The notes under the pieces: model-generated
The model's input: the letters and a program-made list of their open reading frames with translations, nothing else
Database searches by the model: none
Told to the model about the DNA's origin: nothing
Shown: positions 51,524 through 59,940 of the stretch, piece after piece
Layout of the letters: each line of letters begins with the position of its first letter
Numbering within the stretch: the first letter of the stretch is position 1
Source: Spirochaeta sp. UBA5339
GTDB taxonomy: Bacteria > Spirochaetota > Spirochaetia > DSM-2461
Length of the DNA stretch: 64,000 nucleotides
Reading direction: 5' to 3'
Assembly: GCA_002408085.1 (NCBI GenBank)
Contig: DHQL01000013.1
Coordinates: 89,273 to 153,272 of the forward strand
Position numbers and translations under genes: made by a program

Positions 51524-52711
51524 TCATTTCAGTGAGATCTGAATAATATTCTCAATTCCCCTGATTTTCCCGAGAACCTCATCCGAGGGCTGATCATCCA
51601 GCTTCAGGGTACACACCGCGGCCCGTCCTCCTGAGAAGATGGAGTTCTCCATCTCTTCAATATTGATGCTGGCGGCTTTAAGCTCATCAAGGACTCCCGC
51701 CAGAACGCCCACCTTGTTGTAGTGTCGTACCACAAGGTTGTAGGGGGCCGTGCTCTTGTCCTGATGGTTGACCTGGTGGAGAGGCTTTCCGCTCTGCATA
51801 TAGGCATCCACAATTCTGACCACCTCAAGGGCTATGGCCTCGGCGGCCTGGTCAGTTGAGGCGCCGATATGGTGGGTTCCGGTGATCATGGCAGCCAGCT
51901 CGCTGTCGGGAAAGCTGCTGTCTCCGGCACCGGGCTCGTTTTCATAGACATCCAGAGCGGCCTTTATGCCCCGGTTTTTTACGGCATCCTTCAGAGCGGC
52001 AGTATCCACAACCTCGCCCCGGGATGTGTTGACCAGAATGGCACCGTCTTTCAGGGCCGAGATAATCTCTTTATTGATAAAATGGACCGTATCCTTGCCT
52101 GCAGCCAGATGGACTGTAAGGACATCGGCTTTGGAGGCTGCTTCGGCGGGGCTGGCGCAGTACTCAACGCCCCATTTCTCAGCCTTTTCGGGGGTCAGAC
52201 TTCTGGACCACGCGGCCACATGCATACCGAAGGCCTTTGCCCTGTCAGCGGTACCCCGCCCGATGGAGCCCATTCCGATAACCGAAAGGGTTCTGCCCTT
52301 GAGTCCAGCAGCCTTTCCGTAGAGCTTCTTGTTCCAGACACCGTTTCTGAGGTCCATGGTGCCGTCGGCGATTCTTCTGTCGGCGGCTATGATCAGACCC
52401 ATGGCCAGTTCCGCCACAGCGTCGGCGTTTTTGCCGGGACAGTTGGCCACGTGGATTCCCCGGGTGGAGGCCGTTTCAAGGTCGATGGTGTTTACACCGG
52501 CCCCTGCGCGGATAATCAGGGAGAGGTTTTCCCCACGCTCGATGGTCTCGCCGCTTACCTTTGTGGAACGGACCACAAGAATCTCCGCATCCTGAATGGC
52601 TTCAGGAAGGTCATCGGCTCCAAGGGCCGCATCGATTCGCAGAGTGGCTCCAAGAGCTTCCAGCTCCTTAACTGCAGATTCGGACAATTTATCGGCTATC
52701 AGTATTTTCAT
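51524..52711 (-). CDS. serA: D-3-phosphoglycerate dehydrogenase
   Basis: The 395-residue enzyme oxidises 3-phosphoglycerate with NAD, the first step of serine synthesis. It has the glycine motif GxGxxG (146-151, GMGSIG), catalytic Arg231 (NTSRGEVVD), Glu259 (DVYENEP) and His281 (THHIGASTDQ). A C-terminal ACT domain (about 322-395) allows serine feedback. There is no intervening domain. I start at ATG 52711; the in-frame TTG nine codons upstream would put residues before the first beta strand. It faces the AbrB-family gene at its 3' end. Confidence 0.92.
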   Translation of the reverse strand: MKILIADKLSESAVKELEALGATLRIDAALGADDLPEAIQDAEILVVRSTKVSGETIERGENLSLIIRAGAGVNTIDLETASTRGIHVANCPGKNADAVAELAMGLIIAADRRIADGTMDLRNGVWNKKLYGKAAGLKGRTLSVIGMGSIGRGTADRAKAFGMHVAAWSRSLTPEKAEKWGVEYCASPAEAASKADVLTVHLAAGKDTVHFINKEIISALKDGAILVNTSRGEVVDTAALKDAVKNRGIKAALDVYENEPGAGDSSFPDSELAAMITGTHHIGASTDQAAEAIALEVVRIVDAYMQSGKPLHQVNHQDKSTAPYNLVVRHYNKVGVLAGVLDELKAASINIEEMENSIFSGGRAAVCTLKLDDQPSDEVLGKIRGIENIIQISLK

Positions 52712-52812
52712 AACTACAGAATAGGTCCGAAAAATCAATCTGTAAAGAAAAAATTGATCAAATGGTCAAACATGAGTTCCGGTGCTGAGCTATCCCTGAA
52801 CAAGGTAGGGTC

Positions 52813-53136
52813 TCAGGCGTCAACGGTCTCCCTGAAAATCATCAGGGCCGCCATCATTCTGGGGAAGCCGGCGCTTGGTGCGGTAAGCAGAATGGTGTGC
52901 TCGATCTCTTCGGCGGTACACCCCGCTTTAAGGGCCTTCTCAATATGGGTCTGCAGGGCAAAGTCGAACTGCGAGGCCGCGGAGACGGCGATTTTGATCA
53001 GCCACCTTGTCTTATCATCCAGAGGGCCGCCCTTCTCATGGAGGGCATGTCCGAACTCCTGGTAGGACTTGTAGAGATCCGGATGCTTTGCCATCAGGTA
53101 GTCCAGATTCTCTTTTCTCTTCTTTTTCATGTTCAT
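52813..53136 (-). CDS. Carboxymuconolactone-decarboxylase-family protein, non-peroxidase form
   Basis: The 107-residue all-helical protein has the CMD/AhpD-like core: LDDKTRWLIKIAVSAASQFDFALQTHIEKALKAGCTAEEIEHTILL. True AhpD uses a CxxC pair in the place of SAASQFDFALQTH; here those cysteines are missing. So it is not an alkylhydroperoxidase and may be a small decarboxylase-like or binding protein. AAGGGA lies before ATG 53136. It is a separate transcript from the DMT pair at 53194. Confidence 0.85.
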   Translation of the reverse strand: MNMKKKRKENLDYLMAKHPDLYKSYQEFGHALHEKGGPLDDKTRWLIKIAVSAASQFDFALQTHIEKALKAGCTAEEIEHTILLTAPSAGFPRMMAALMIFRETVDA

Positions 53137-53193
53137 ATGGTCCCTTCCTTAACTATTCCAGATCTATCTCATATGGTAACATGCTGGTGAAAT

Positions 53194-53565
53194 ATGAACA
53201 GGTATGATTTTATTAAAAACACACTTCTGTTTATTCTCTTCTTTCTTTTCCAGTGGTTTGCTCAGTATGCAGCCGCAAGGCTCTCCGACGGAGGGAGCAA
53301 ACTTTTTCATATCCTGATGTACGGCGGATTCTTCCTCAGAGCCCTTGTATGGATTGAGATCCTGAGGGACATGAAGCTGATCTCGGCATTCAGCATCAGC
53401 AGCCTCAGCTACCTTATCATTCCACTCTTATCCTGGAGATTTACGGGAGAGGAGTATAAAAGCTCCTATCTTCTTGGCGGCCTTCTGATTCTGGCCGGAA
53501 TACTTATCTTTTCGGTGGGTGAGCAGAGAGAGCAGAGTCCTGAACCTGCGGGAGAGAGCCTGTGA
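53194..53565 (+). CDS. Small DMT/SMR-like four-helix transporter subunit A
   Basis: The 123-residue membrane protein has four helices, like half of a drug/metabolite transporter. SSLSYLIIPLLSWRFTGEEYKSSYLLGGLLILAGILI is the typical EamA/SMR hairpin. The next gene overlaps by four bases (GTGA) and has the same size and fold, so they probably form a heterodimer like SMR or ArnE/ArnF pairs. The substrate is unknown. Confidence 0.82.
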   Translation: MNRYDFIKNTLLFILFFLFQWFAQYAAARLSDGGSKLFHILMYGGFFLRALVWIEILRDMKLISAFSISSLSYLIIPLLSWRFTGEEYKSSYLLGGLLILAGILIFSVGEQREQSPEPAGESL

Positions 53566-53903
53566 TCGCCTATCTGCTGATGGTTGCCATACTTTTGATG
53601 GTATCGGGAGGACAGACCCTTCTGAAGAAGGGAATACAGTCGGGTAAGGAGAGGGGAAGGAGCCGTCTGGTCTCTCTGTTTCATCCCTATGTTCTTCTGG
53701 CGGGTGTTCTTGCCGCCATTTCTCCCTTTCTCTACATCCGGGTCGTAGCCATGCTGGGACTCTCATCGGCCTTCGGCCTCAATGCCCTGGGCTATCCTCT
53801 GATCTTCCTTCTCTCATGGATCTTTCTCAAGGAAAGATCCAACCCCTGGCACTGGACCGGGCTGATTCTGATCAGTGCCGGCGTCTTTACCTGGTCTCTA
53901 TAG
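53562..53903 (+). CDS. Small DMT/SMR-like four-helix transporter subunit B
   Basis: The 113-residue membrane protein has four helices and the EamA-like ending LGLSSAFGLNALGYPLIFLLSWIFLKERSNPWHWTGLILISAGVF, a WxxKE-type turn seen in DMT and SMR proteins. It starts with GTG 53562, inside the last codons of subunit A. The two would make one antiparallel transport unit. A GC-rich terminator stem follows, although its T-run faces the opposite strand. Confidence 0.82.
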   Translation: MIAYLLMVAILLMVSGGQTLLKKGIQSGKERGRSRLVSLFHPYVLLAGVLAAISPFLYIRVVAMLGLSSAFGLNALGYPLIFLLSWIFLKERSNPWHWTGLILISAGVFTWSL

Positions 53904-53913
53904 ATCCGAAAAA

Positions 53914-53935
53914 GGCCGCTCCCGGAAGAGCGGCC
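53914..53935 (-). terminator. Terminator of lacZ
   Basis: GGCCGCTC (53914-53921) pairs with GAGCGGCC (53928-53935) around a six-base loop. On the leftward strand five or six T residues follow (53913-53909), so it ends the lacZ transcript. Confidence 0.85.
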
Positions 53936-53977
53936 CTGTTCAAATCAGATCCCTTTCACCAGGGAAGTCTTTATGCC

Positions 53978-56900
53978 TTACTTTGTGCTCAGACTGAAGC
54001 TGAAGCGGTAGACACCGGGAGCAAGCTCGTACTCGGGTCTTGTCTGGGGACCGCAGCTTCCTGTACCCAGTCCGCGCTGTGCCAGATCAAGGGTCAGCCA
54101 GGTCTCTTTCCGCTCGGGAAGGTCTGTGACATGGCGTGAACCGTAAAGATCGGCAGCGCTGTGGTGGAGGGCGGAGAACTCAAAGGCTCTGTCTCCCTCT
54201 ACTCTGATGGTCCGCTCACCGTCACCGATCTCCATCCATCTTGTGGAGCAGTGGTTTCCGCACTCCTGGGGCAGGATGTAGGGAACAAACTGCTCTGTTA
54301 CACTCTGATCCCAGATACCGTAGAAGGCGGAGACATCACGGTCGATGTAGCTCTCGTGGGGACCTCTTCCGTACCAGCTGAGTTCCTCGAATCCCTCTTT
54401 CAGGGGGAGGATAAGTCCCACTCTGGGAAGGCTTGGGTATTCGGCGGGGATATTGATCTCCGTATCGATCTTCAGGCTGCCGCTGAACTTCTGGGTCATG
54501 GTTATCTCGGGCATGCCCTCTGCCGCCTTGTAGGTCTTCAGTACAGTCAGGCTCTCCTCTGTATCAGAGATAACTTCAGTGTTCACCAGAGTCAGTCTGT
54601 CCAGGCCCGCTTTTGTCCACTGTCCCAGGGGTTTTTCCTCCTGTCCGGACCACTCGCGGATACCGTCGTTGTCGGTGGCGGCACGCCAGAGATTCAGTTC
54701 CAGCCCCTCTGCCAACAATGCTGCTTCTCCGTCCTTAAGCTGGATCTTTCCATCTTCCAGAACCGCCTTCAGGCTGCTTTCAGAGGTTTCATCATCCCAC
54801 TCTGTGCTGAAGATATAGTCCCCTGACAGCTTAAGCTGCTCCGAGGCAATCACATGTCCGGCCTTACACCATCTCTGTGCTTCTTTTACGGAAACATTAA
54901 TGTTCAGGAAGAACTCCTCACCGGACGCCGCGGGGGGCAGGGATACGGGGAGGGCAAGCTCCGCCTCTTCTCCCGCCTTCAGGGCAGGGAGATTCAGATC
55001 ACCCGAGGCAACGGGTTCACCGTTTTTCAGCAGCTCCCAGGAGGCTTCCATCCAGCCTAGATCTGTAAAGTCCTGCTTGTTCTTCAGTACAATAGTGGTC
55101 AGTCGGCCTTCTCCTGACTTCAGGGTAAAGCTGACGGGCTGCTTCAGGTACTTGCACTCCTCCATGGCGGGGTGGGGTGTTCTGTCGGGCCAGATCAGGC
55201 CGTTGATACAGAAGTCGGAGTCATGGACGGGCTCTTCGTAGTCGCCTCCGTAGGCCCAGTACTCTCTTCCGTCTTCGGTCTTTTTGGTAAGTCCCTGGTC
55301 GACCCAGTCCCAGATAAAACCACCCTGCAGGCCGTGAACATTCTCGAAGATATTCCAGTAGTCCTTAAGGCTTCCGTTGCTGTTTCCCATGGCGTGGGAG
55401 TATTCACAGGCGATGTAGGGACGGTGGTCCTCTGTTTCCTGTGCAAAGTGGAGCATATCCTCCACGGTTTCGTACATGGGACAGTAGACATCGGTAGCGA
55501 AGGCACCCCAGCCGGTCTTGTGAACATTGGCTGACTGTCCCCACTCACCTCGGCAGGCACCCTCGTAGTGGAGGACTCTGGTATCGTCGAACTTTCTGAT
55601 CCATCCGGCACAGGCGTCGTGGTTGGGACCGTATCCGGACTCATTACCCAGGGACCACATGATGATGGAGGGGTGGTTCTTGTCTCTGTGAACCATTCTC
55701 TGGACCCGGTTCAGCATGGCACCGCAGAAGCGGATATCACGGCACACCTGGTCGTAGTAGTCGTGGGTCTCGATATTCGCCTCATCTACCAGATAGATAC
55801 CCCACTCGTCGCAGAGATCGTACCACTCGGGGGTGTTGGGGTAGTGAGCCGTTCTTACGGCGTTGAAGTTGTACTGTTTCAGAAGTTCCAGGTCTTTGAT
55901 CATTCCCTCGCGGGTAACGGTCTTCCCTGTTTCGGGCTCATGTTCATGGCGGTTTACACCCTTGATCATCACGGCCTTGCCGTTGATCAGAAGCTCCCGG
56001 TTTTTAATTTCAACCTTACGGAAACCGGTTCGGCAGCTGACCGCCTCCACAACCGAGCCGTCGGGGGCATTGAGGCTGACAACCATGGTATAGAGAACGG
56101 GATCTTCCGAGGACCAGAGGCTGATGTCCTCAACTTTAACGGTCTTGCGGATCTGCCGTTCTCCTGTTTTATCCTCTTCGGTCAGGCGGACATCCTTGAA
56201 CCGGGTCTCTCCCAGGTCCTTATCCTCCCATTTCAGACTGCCTTCACTGTCGTAAAGTGCCGCAGATACGGTGTAGGTCTTGTCCGTAGCTGTCAGGGCA
56301 TCGGTCTGGATGGCGATCCTCATCTCTCCGGCGCCGTCGGCCGCGGGCTCGGACTGTACAAAGAGGTCGGCGATTCGCTCTTCGGCGGTGGAGTAGATAT
56401 AAACATCCCGGTAGATACCGGCCATCCACCAGTGGTCCTGGTCTTCCATAAAACTGCCGTCGGACCAGCGGAGGACTACGGCACAGAGGCTGTTTCCACC
56501 CTCTTTTACATAGGGGGTGATATCAAAGGCTGCGGGGGTTCTGGAATCCTTGCTGAATCCCACTTCCTCTCCGTTGATAAAGAGGAAGAATGCGGACTCA
56601 ACACCGTCAAAGTGAATGACCGTGCGGCGCTCCTTCCAGCCTTCGGGGAGGGTGAATGCTGTGTGGTAGATACCGGTGGGGTTCTCCTCGGGCACATGGG
56701 GCGCCTTGACGGTAAAGGGCATCTGAACATTGGTGTACCAGGGGTAGTCTCCGGTATCCTCCATGGTCCAGTTGGCGGGAACGGTGATCTTCCGGCTTCC
56801 CGCGGGCACAGCCTTTGTGTCGGCGGCAGTTACCTCTTCGGGTTTGTTTTTAAGAAGGAAATCCCACTGGCCGTTGAGCTTTTTATACCAGGGGGACGCC

Positions 56901-57031
56901 TCGGGATTCCGCTGGAGCGCGGTTTCGGTGTCCGCGAAGGGAAAGAGGGTCGCTCTGGGTGAGATTGCTGAAATGGACGGCAGCTCGGGCTGAATCCACG
57001 GTTTTGATGCTGATAGAGGTGAAAAGGACAT
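53978..57031 (-). CDS. lacZ: Beta-galactosidase, glycoside hydrolase family 2 (LacZ type)
   Basis: The 1017-residue enzyme has the full LacZ plan: N-terminal sugar-binding domain, an immunoglobulin-like domain, a TIM barrel and C-terminal beta-sandwich domains. Acid/base Glu464 is in LGNESGYGPNH, and nucleophile Glu543 is in IACEYSHAMGNSNG. GVNRHEHEPETG and NFNAVRTAHYPN are strongly conserved. It has no signal peptide and so is cytoplasmic, hydrolysing lactose or other beta-galactosides. AAGGAG precedes ATG 57031. A divergent AraC gene begins 112 bases away, with shared dyad and direct repeats between. Confidence 0.95.
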   Translation of the reverse strand: MSFSPLSASKPWIQPELPSISAISPRATLFPFADTETALQRNPEASPWYKKLNGQWDFLLKNKPEEVTAADTKAVPAGSRKITVPANWTMEDTGDYPWYTNVQMPFTVKAPHVPEENPTGIYHTAFTLPEGWKERRTVIHFDGVESAFFLFINGEEVGFSKDSRTPAAFDITPYVKEGGNSLCAVVLRWSDGSFMEDQDHWWMAGIYRDVYIYSTAEERIADLFVQSEPAADGAGEMRIAIQTDALTATDKTYTVSAALYDSEGSLKWEDKDLGETRFKDVRLTEEDKTGERQIRKTVKVEDISLWSSEDPVLYTMVVSLNAPDGSVVEAVSCRTGFRKVEIKNRELLINGKAVMIKGVNRHEHEPETGKTVTREGMIKDLELLKQYNFNAVRTAHYPNTPEWYDLCDEWGIYLVDEANIETHDYYDQVCRDIRFCGAMLNRVQRMVHRDKNHPSIIMWSLGNESGYGPNHDACAGWIRKFDDTRVLHYEGACRGEWGQSANVHKTGWGAFATDVYCPMYETVEDMLHFAQETEDHRPYIACEYSHAMGNSNGSLKDYWNIFENVHGLQGGFIWDWVDQGLTKKTEDGREYWAYGGDYEEPVHDSDFCINGLIWPDRTPHPAMEECKYLKQPVSFTLKSGEGRLTTIVLKNKQDFTDLGWMEASWELLKNGEPVASGDLNLPALKAGEEAELALPVSLPPAASGEEFFLNINVSVKEAQRWCKAGHVIASEQLKLSGDYIFSTEWDDETSESSLKAVLEDGKIQLKDGEAALLAEGLELNLWRAATDNDGIREWSGQEEKPLGQWTKAGLDRLTLVNTEVISDTEESLTVLKTYKAAEGMPEITMTQKFSGSLKIDTEINIPAEYPSLPRVGLILPLKEGFEELSWYGRGPHESYIDRDVSAFYGIWDQSVTEQFVPYILPQECGNHCSTRWMEIGDGERTIRVEGDRAFEFSALHHSAADLYGSRHVTDLPERKETWLTLDLAQRGLGTGSCGPQTRPEYELAPGVYRFSFSLSTK

Positions 57032-57049
57032 GCTTAACTCCTTGATATT

Positions 57050-57149
57050 TGTTTAATGGTATGGTTTCCGAATTTTATATCTGTGTTTTAACACAAGAAT
57101 TAGGGTGGTAAAATGGGGCTTATGGTATATATAATGTGTTAAATGGTAT
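57050..57149. promoter_or_regulatory. lacZ-araC divergent control region
   Basis: A 13-base motif, TGTTWAATGGTAT, occurs twice in the same orientation: 57050-57062 and 57137-57149. The second copy includes the AraC start codon. A perfect dyad TGTGTT-TT-AACACA (57082-57095) adjoins the lacZ -10 (TATAAA on the leftward strand, 57079-57074). No good -35 is seen for lacZ, as expected for an activated promoter. Confidence 0.6.
57130..57135 (+). promoter_or_regulatory. -10 box of the AraC gene
   Basis: TATAAT at 57130-57135 places the transcript start near 57142, next to ATG 57143. No Shine-Dalgarno precedes the start, so a leaderless mRNA is likely. Confidence 0.5.
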
Positions 57150-58033
57150 TTCCCGGCAACGACAAAATAAAGGATCAGCTCATCTTCCGGTCTCTGGGAG
57201 AATCCTCCCGCCGTCAGAGAATCGGATGCGGCTTTATGAACAAGAGGGGGATAACCTTTGATGAGCACAACAGTCTCTTTACAACCTATGCCCTGATCTA
57301 TGTGATCCGGGGGCAGGGGACCTATGTGGATGAAGAGGGGCAGGAGACTCCTCTGACCGCAGGCTCCCTCTTTCAGCGGCATCCCGGCATGATTCACTCA
57401 ACAATTATTGATCCCGAAAGCGGATGGCAGGAGTGTTTTCTCGATCTGGGAGAGGATCTCTACAGGGCACTGGTGACAATGCGTCTTGTTCTGCCCGAGG
57501 AGAAGGTATGCTGGCTGCCTCCCGGCAGCGGTATCGAGGAGGAGTTCTACAGAATGATGATCAGTCTGAAGGAGTCAACCGAGCGAGAGCTTCCTCACTA
57601 CAGCATGAGCATTATGCAGTTCTGCGCCTCTCTGCTGGAGAGGGCCCGCAAGGGGGATGAGCCTGAGTGGGTCAGAATCGAACAGAGCTGCCAGGATTTT
57701 AACCGCCGACTTGATGAACGGCTTGATCTTAAAGAGTACTGCCGGGACAGAGGCTGGGGGTATGAATCTTTCAGAAAGGACTTTACCAGGAAAATGGGAC
57801 TTTCCCCGGGGCAGTATATTATTCAGCGCCGGATGGATGAGGCTTGCCGGCTGCTTAGAACCGGACATCTCTCTGTTAAGGAAACTGCACAGAAGCTGGG
57901 CTATAGGAGTCCCTATGAGTTCTCCGCACAGTTCAGACGGTTTACGGGCTGGTCTCCCAGGGACTACCGTGGAGCCCAGCCTTCCGGGGAAGATCAGAGC
58001 TCCGAGGAAGATCAGCCTCTGGCTGCCAGATAG
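57143..58033 (+). CDS. AraC-family regulator, likely activator of lacZ
   Basis: The 296-residue protein has a cupin-like ligand domain (about 25-150; GRGTYV-type strand IRGQGTYVDEEGQETPLTAGSLFQRHPGMIHS). A C-terminal double helix-turn-helix follows (about 195-290), with GYRSPYEFSAQFRRFTGWSPRDYR as the second recognition helix. It is divergent from lacZ and probably activates it when a galactoside or galactose binds (inference). Its 3' end overlaps the small membrane protein gene at 58012 by 22 bases, on opposite strands. A leaderless start is suggested by the adjacent -10 box. Confidence 0.9.
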   Translation: MVFPGNDKIKDQLIFRSLGESSRRQRIGCGFMNKRGITFDEHNSLFTTYALIYVIRGQGTYVDEEGQETPLTAGSLFQRHPGMIHSTIIDPESGWQECFLDLGEDLYRALVTMRLVLPEEKVCWLPPGSGIEEEFYRMMISLKESTERELPHYSMSIMQFCASLLERARKGDEPEWVRIEQSCQDFNRRLDERLDLKEYCRDRGWGYESFRKDFTRKMGLSPGQYIIQRRMDEACRLLRTGHLSVKETAQKLGYRSPYEFSAQFRRFTGWSPRDYRGAQPSGEDQSSEEDQPLAAR

Positions 58034-58239
58034 TCTCTGACAATCTTGGTGATAAGAAGGGCTGTGGGAATCAGGTGGTAGAACACATCAAAAATATCGA
58101 TGGGTTTCTTCAGGGTCCCTTCCCTGAGCATATGGAATTTTTCAACCAGATGGGGCTGAGGGGTAAAGGGTGCCAGCAACATAAGCACCGAAAATAGAAT
58201 CAGCATTGAATAGTCAATTTTGTCCAGAAATGAAAACAC
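58012..58239 (-). CDS. Small membrane protein of the RND-transporter-annotated type
   Basis: The 75-residue protein has two helices: ILFSVLMLLAPF and a second near VFYHLIPTALLITKIV. It also carries the conserved core FTPQPHLVEKFHMLREGTLKKPIDIFDVFYH. Close relatives of about this length are widespread in bacteria and are usually labelled 'RND transporter' without evidence, so I treat the function as unknown. The start is GTG 58239 with AAGGAG seven bases upstream. The stop lies inside the 3' end of the convergent AraC gene. Confidence 0.82.
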   Translation of the reverse strand: MFSFLDKIDYSMLILFSVLMLLAPFTPQPHLVEKFHMLREGTLKKPIDIFDVFYHLIPTALLITKIVRDYLAARG

Positions 58240-58277
58240 TCTGTTCTCCTTGGTTTATCTTAAGAGGCAATTTTAGA

Positions 58278-58652
58278 TTACGAGGCCCGGACAGCCGGGA
58301 AGACTTCATTCAGATAAAGGCCGGACTTTTCAACACAGCCTTCGCAGCTGAGCCTTTTGGCCTTGCGGATCTTTTTGCATACAAGGTCTCCAGCTTCTTC
58401 AGCAAACCATCTCTCAAAGTCTTCCACTTTATCGGGATGATACTTATTCAGAAGATAAGAGGCTGCATAGTAGGCACCGCATACTTTGCCTGGAGCCTTT
58501 CCATAGCCGTTTTTTCTGAATTCAATAAAGAGTTCGCTGTCCTTGTCGATCCCCTCGGGATCATAGATCATCAGGATGGCCTGGGCACAGTTGACGAGTT
58601 TTCTGTCGATTTTTGTTTTAAATATGTCCAGTGCTTCCTGTTCTCTGTTCAT
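58278..58652 (-). CDS. C-GCAxxG-C-C-type cysteine-rich redox protein
   Basis: The 124-residue protein has cysteines in the spacing of the C_GCAxxG_C_C family: Cys22 (NCAQAI), Cys58 (GKVCGAYYAA), Cys92, Cys103 and Cys106 (CEGC). Family members are small putative redox or metal-binding proteins whose role is not established. GGAAAGAG precedes the ATG at 58652. Its promoter contains a perfect dyad inside the spacer (58686-58714). Confidence 0.82.
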   Translation of the reverse strand: MNREQEALDIFKTKIDRKLVNCAQAILMIYDPEGIDKDSELFIEFRKNGYGKAPGKVCGAYYAASYLLNKYHPDKVEDFERWFAEEAGDLVCKKIRKAKRLSCEGCVEKSGLYLNEVFPAVRAS

Positions 58653-58685
58653 TGCTCTTTCCTGATAAATATAGATTATGCTTAA

Positions 58686-58714
58686 TGTATATATGGAAAA
58701 CCATATGTTGTCAA
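58686..58714 (-). promoter_or_regulatory. Promoter with spacer operator for the C-GCAxxG gene
   Basis: On the leftward strand TTGACA (58714-58709) and TATACA (58691-58686) are separated by 17 bases. That spacer holds a perfect dyad, ATATGG-N4-CCATAT (58691-58706), so a regulator bound there would control RNA polymerase. Confidence 0.6.
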
Positions 58715-58817
58715 GGAGAAATCAAGTTCCCGGTTTTCTCAAAGGGAATATCCTTAATAAAGAAAACGGGGCTGTTAACTATTAATATCACTCACAGCGC
58801 AGGGGGTAAACAGGGTG

Positions 58818-59450
58818 TTATCTGTGATCCCGGTGAAAATCCGTAGCAAACTGGAAAAAGAGTTCTTTCCATACTTCTATGTTGAAGCTTGTATCCCGGG
58901 GATGGGGTAGCCTGGCAATCCGGCACTCTGCTTTTCCGGGATTCAGTAACCAGGTTTTCATTCTGCCCCCCTGCCAGCTGTACTCTCTGCCCTGTCTACC
59001 TCCCAGGGTGGGCATATTGTCATAAACGTCTTCACCGGTCATTACAACCAGTTCGGGACGGAGGGTTAGAATTACTTCCTTGTAGATTTCCTGGGACTCC
59101 TTCCACATCTGCCGACTTACGGGTGAGTAGCCGTCGGGGAGAATCCCCTGTATATATTGGTGAAAGCAGAGGCTGTTCCAGAATTTCTTCCGGTCCAGTT
59201 TGAGTTTCCCTCCCAGCCCCGACTTCCAGTGTCTTTTCCCGGAGAGAACCTGTTCCAGAGTCGTAAAGAAGATATCATCTACCCGGTCTCTGCTGAGGTC
59301 TGAAATATAGTCCGTAATGGTTCTGTCTCTATACCGGGCGTCGTAATAGCTTCTGCCGATAACAAGAAGGCGCAGATCATCCTTTGAGCCGTAGGTACTT
59401 CCGATCCAGGGAGGATAATTCATTGCTTGAAAGGAATGAGTTCTGCTCAT
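58818..59450 (-). CDS. Uracil-DNA-glycosylase-fold-like protein, function not established
   Basis: The 210-residue protein resembles the UDG-superfamily-like hypothetical proteins: NYPPWIGSTYGSKDDLRLLVIGRSYYD at the start, FWNSLCFHQYIQGIL in the middle, LRPELVVMTGEDVYDNMP, and a late HPRDTSFNIEVW in the place of the family's HPS loop. No catalytic pair of a known glycosylase can be confirmed, so activity on DNA is not claimed. It is a single leftward gene. Confidence 0.72.
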   Translation of the reverse strand: MSRTHSFQAMNYPPWIGSTYGSKDDLRLLVIGRSYYDARYRDRTITDYISDLSRDRVDDIFFTTLEQVLSGKRHWKSGLGGKLKLDRKKFWNSLCFHQYIQGILPDGYSPVSRQMWKESQEIYKEVILTLRPELVVMTGEDVYDNMPTLGGRQGREYSWQGGRMKTWLLNPGKAECRIARLPHPRDTSFNIEVWKELFFQFATDFHRDHR

Positions 59451-59501
59451 ACTATTACTCTTGTCAGGCTTTCTGCCTGTTGAAATTTGAAGAAAGGATT
59501 C

Positions 59502-59526
59502 TCTCCCTCCATAGTTTGGAGGGAGA
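59502..59526 (-). terminator. Terminator-like hairpin after the 59539 gene
   Basis: TCTCCCTCC (59502-59510) pairs perfectly with GGAGGGAGA (59518-59526), a nine-base stem with a seven-base loop. The leftward T-run is weak (TCCTTTCTTC). Confidence 0.5.
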
Positions 59527-59538
59527 CAGACTGATTAA

Positions 59539-59940
59539 TTAGTCCTGATAGCCAACGATCCAGATTGCCAGCAGGATTACAACCTGGGGCAGAAGAGCTC
59601 CGAGCCAGCGGACCAGGTCGGGCTCAATAAAGTTGGAGAGGAAAAAGTTCAGAACGATGCTGATCAGGAAGAACACGCAGATAACAATATGAACAATTCT
59701 GTAGATTCCGTCGTCAATGGGTACAAACAGGGCCAGAGCCAGGACGATACCCGCAACCAGCTGAACGATACCAAATGTTATAGGGAAGATGTTGTTGGAC
59801 TTGCCGAACATCTTGTTCAGACCGCGGACAGCTTCCTGTCCGGCGGAGTTATAGCCGTTGATAGCCATAATCCCGAATACGATCAGGGCGGCGCCCAGTA
59901 CAAGCTGTAGGACAAAATAGACATTGATTTCTCTTCTCAT
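59539..59940 (-). CDS. Four-helix membrane protein, unknown function
   Basis: The 133-residue protein has four helices with short polar loops. A longer loop near 30-50 contains GQEAVRGLNKMFGKSNN. The second helix and FVPIDDGIYRIVHIVICVFF look conserved, and it is probably a conserved hypothetical membrane protein. A small nine-base hairpin follows. I do not recognise a named family. Confidence 0.75.
   Translation of the reverse strand: MRREINVYFVLQLVLGAALIVFGIMAINGYNSAGQEAVRGLNKMFGKSNNIFPITFGIVQLVAGIVLALALFVPIDDGIYRIVHIVICVFFLISIVLNFFLSNFIEPDLVRWLGALLPQVVILLAIWIVGYQD

Noticed and set aside
55568..56962. 464-codon frame on the + strand
   Set aside because: It is the antisense of lacZ, which has intact catalytic residues. 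It lacks a start site or product match.
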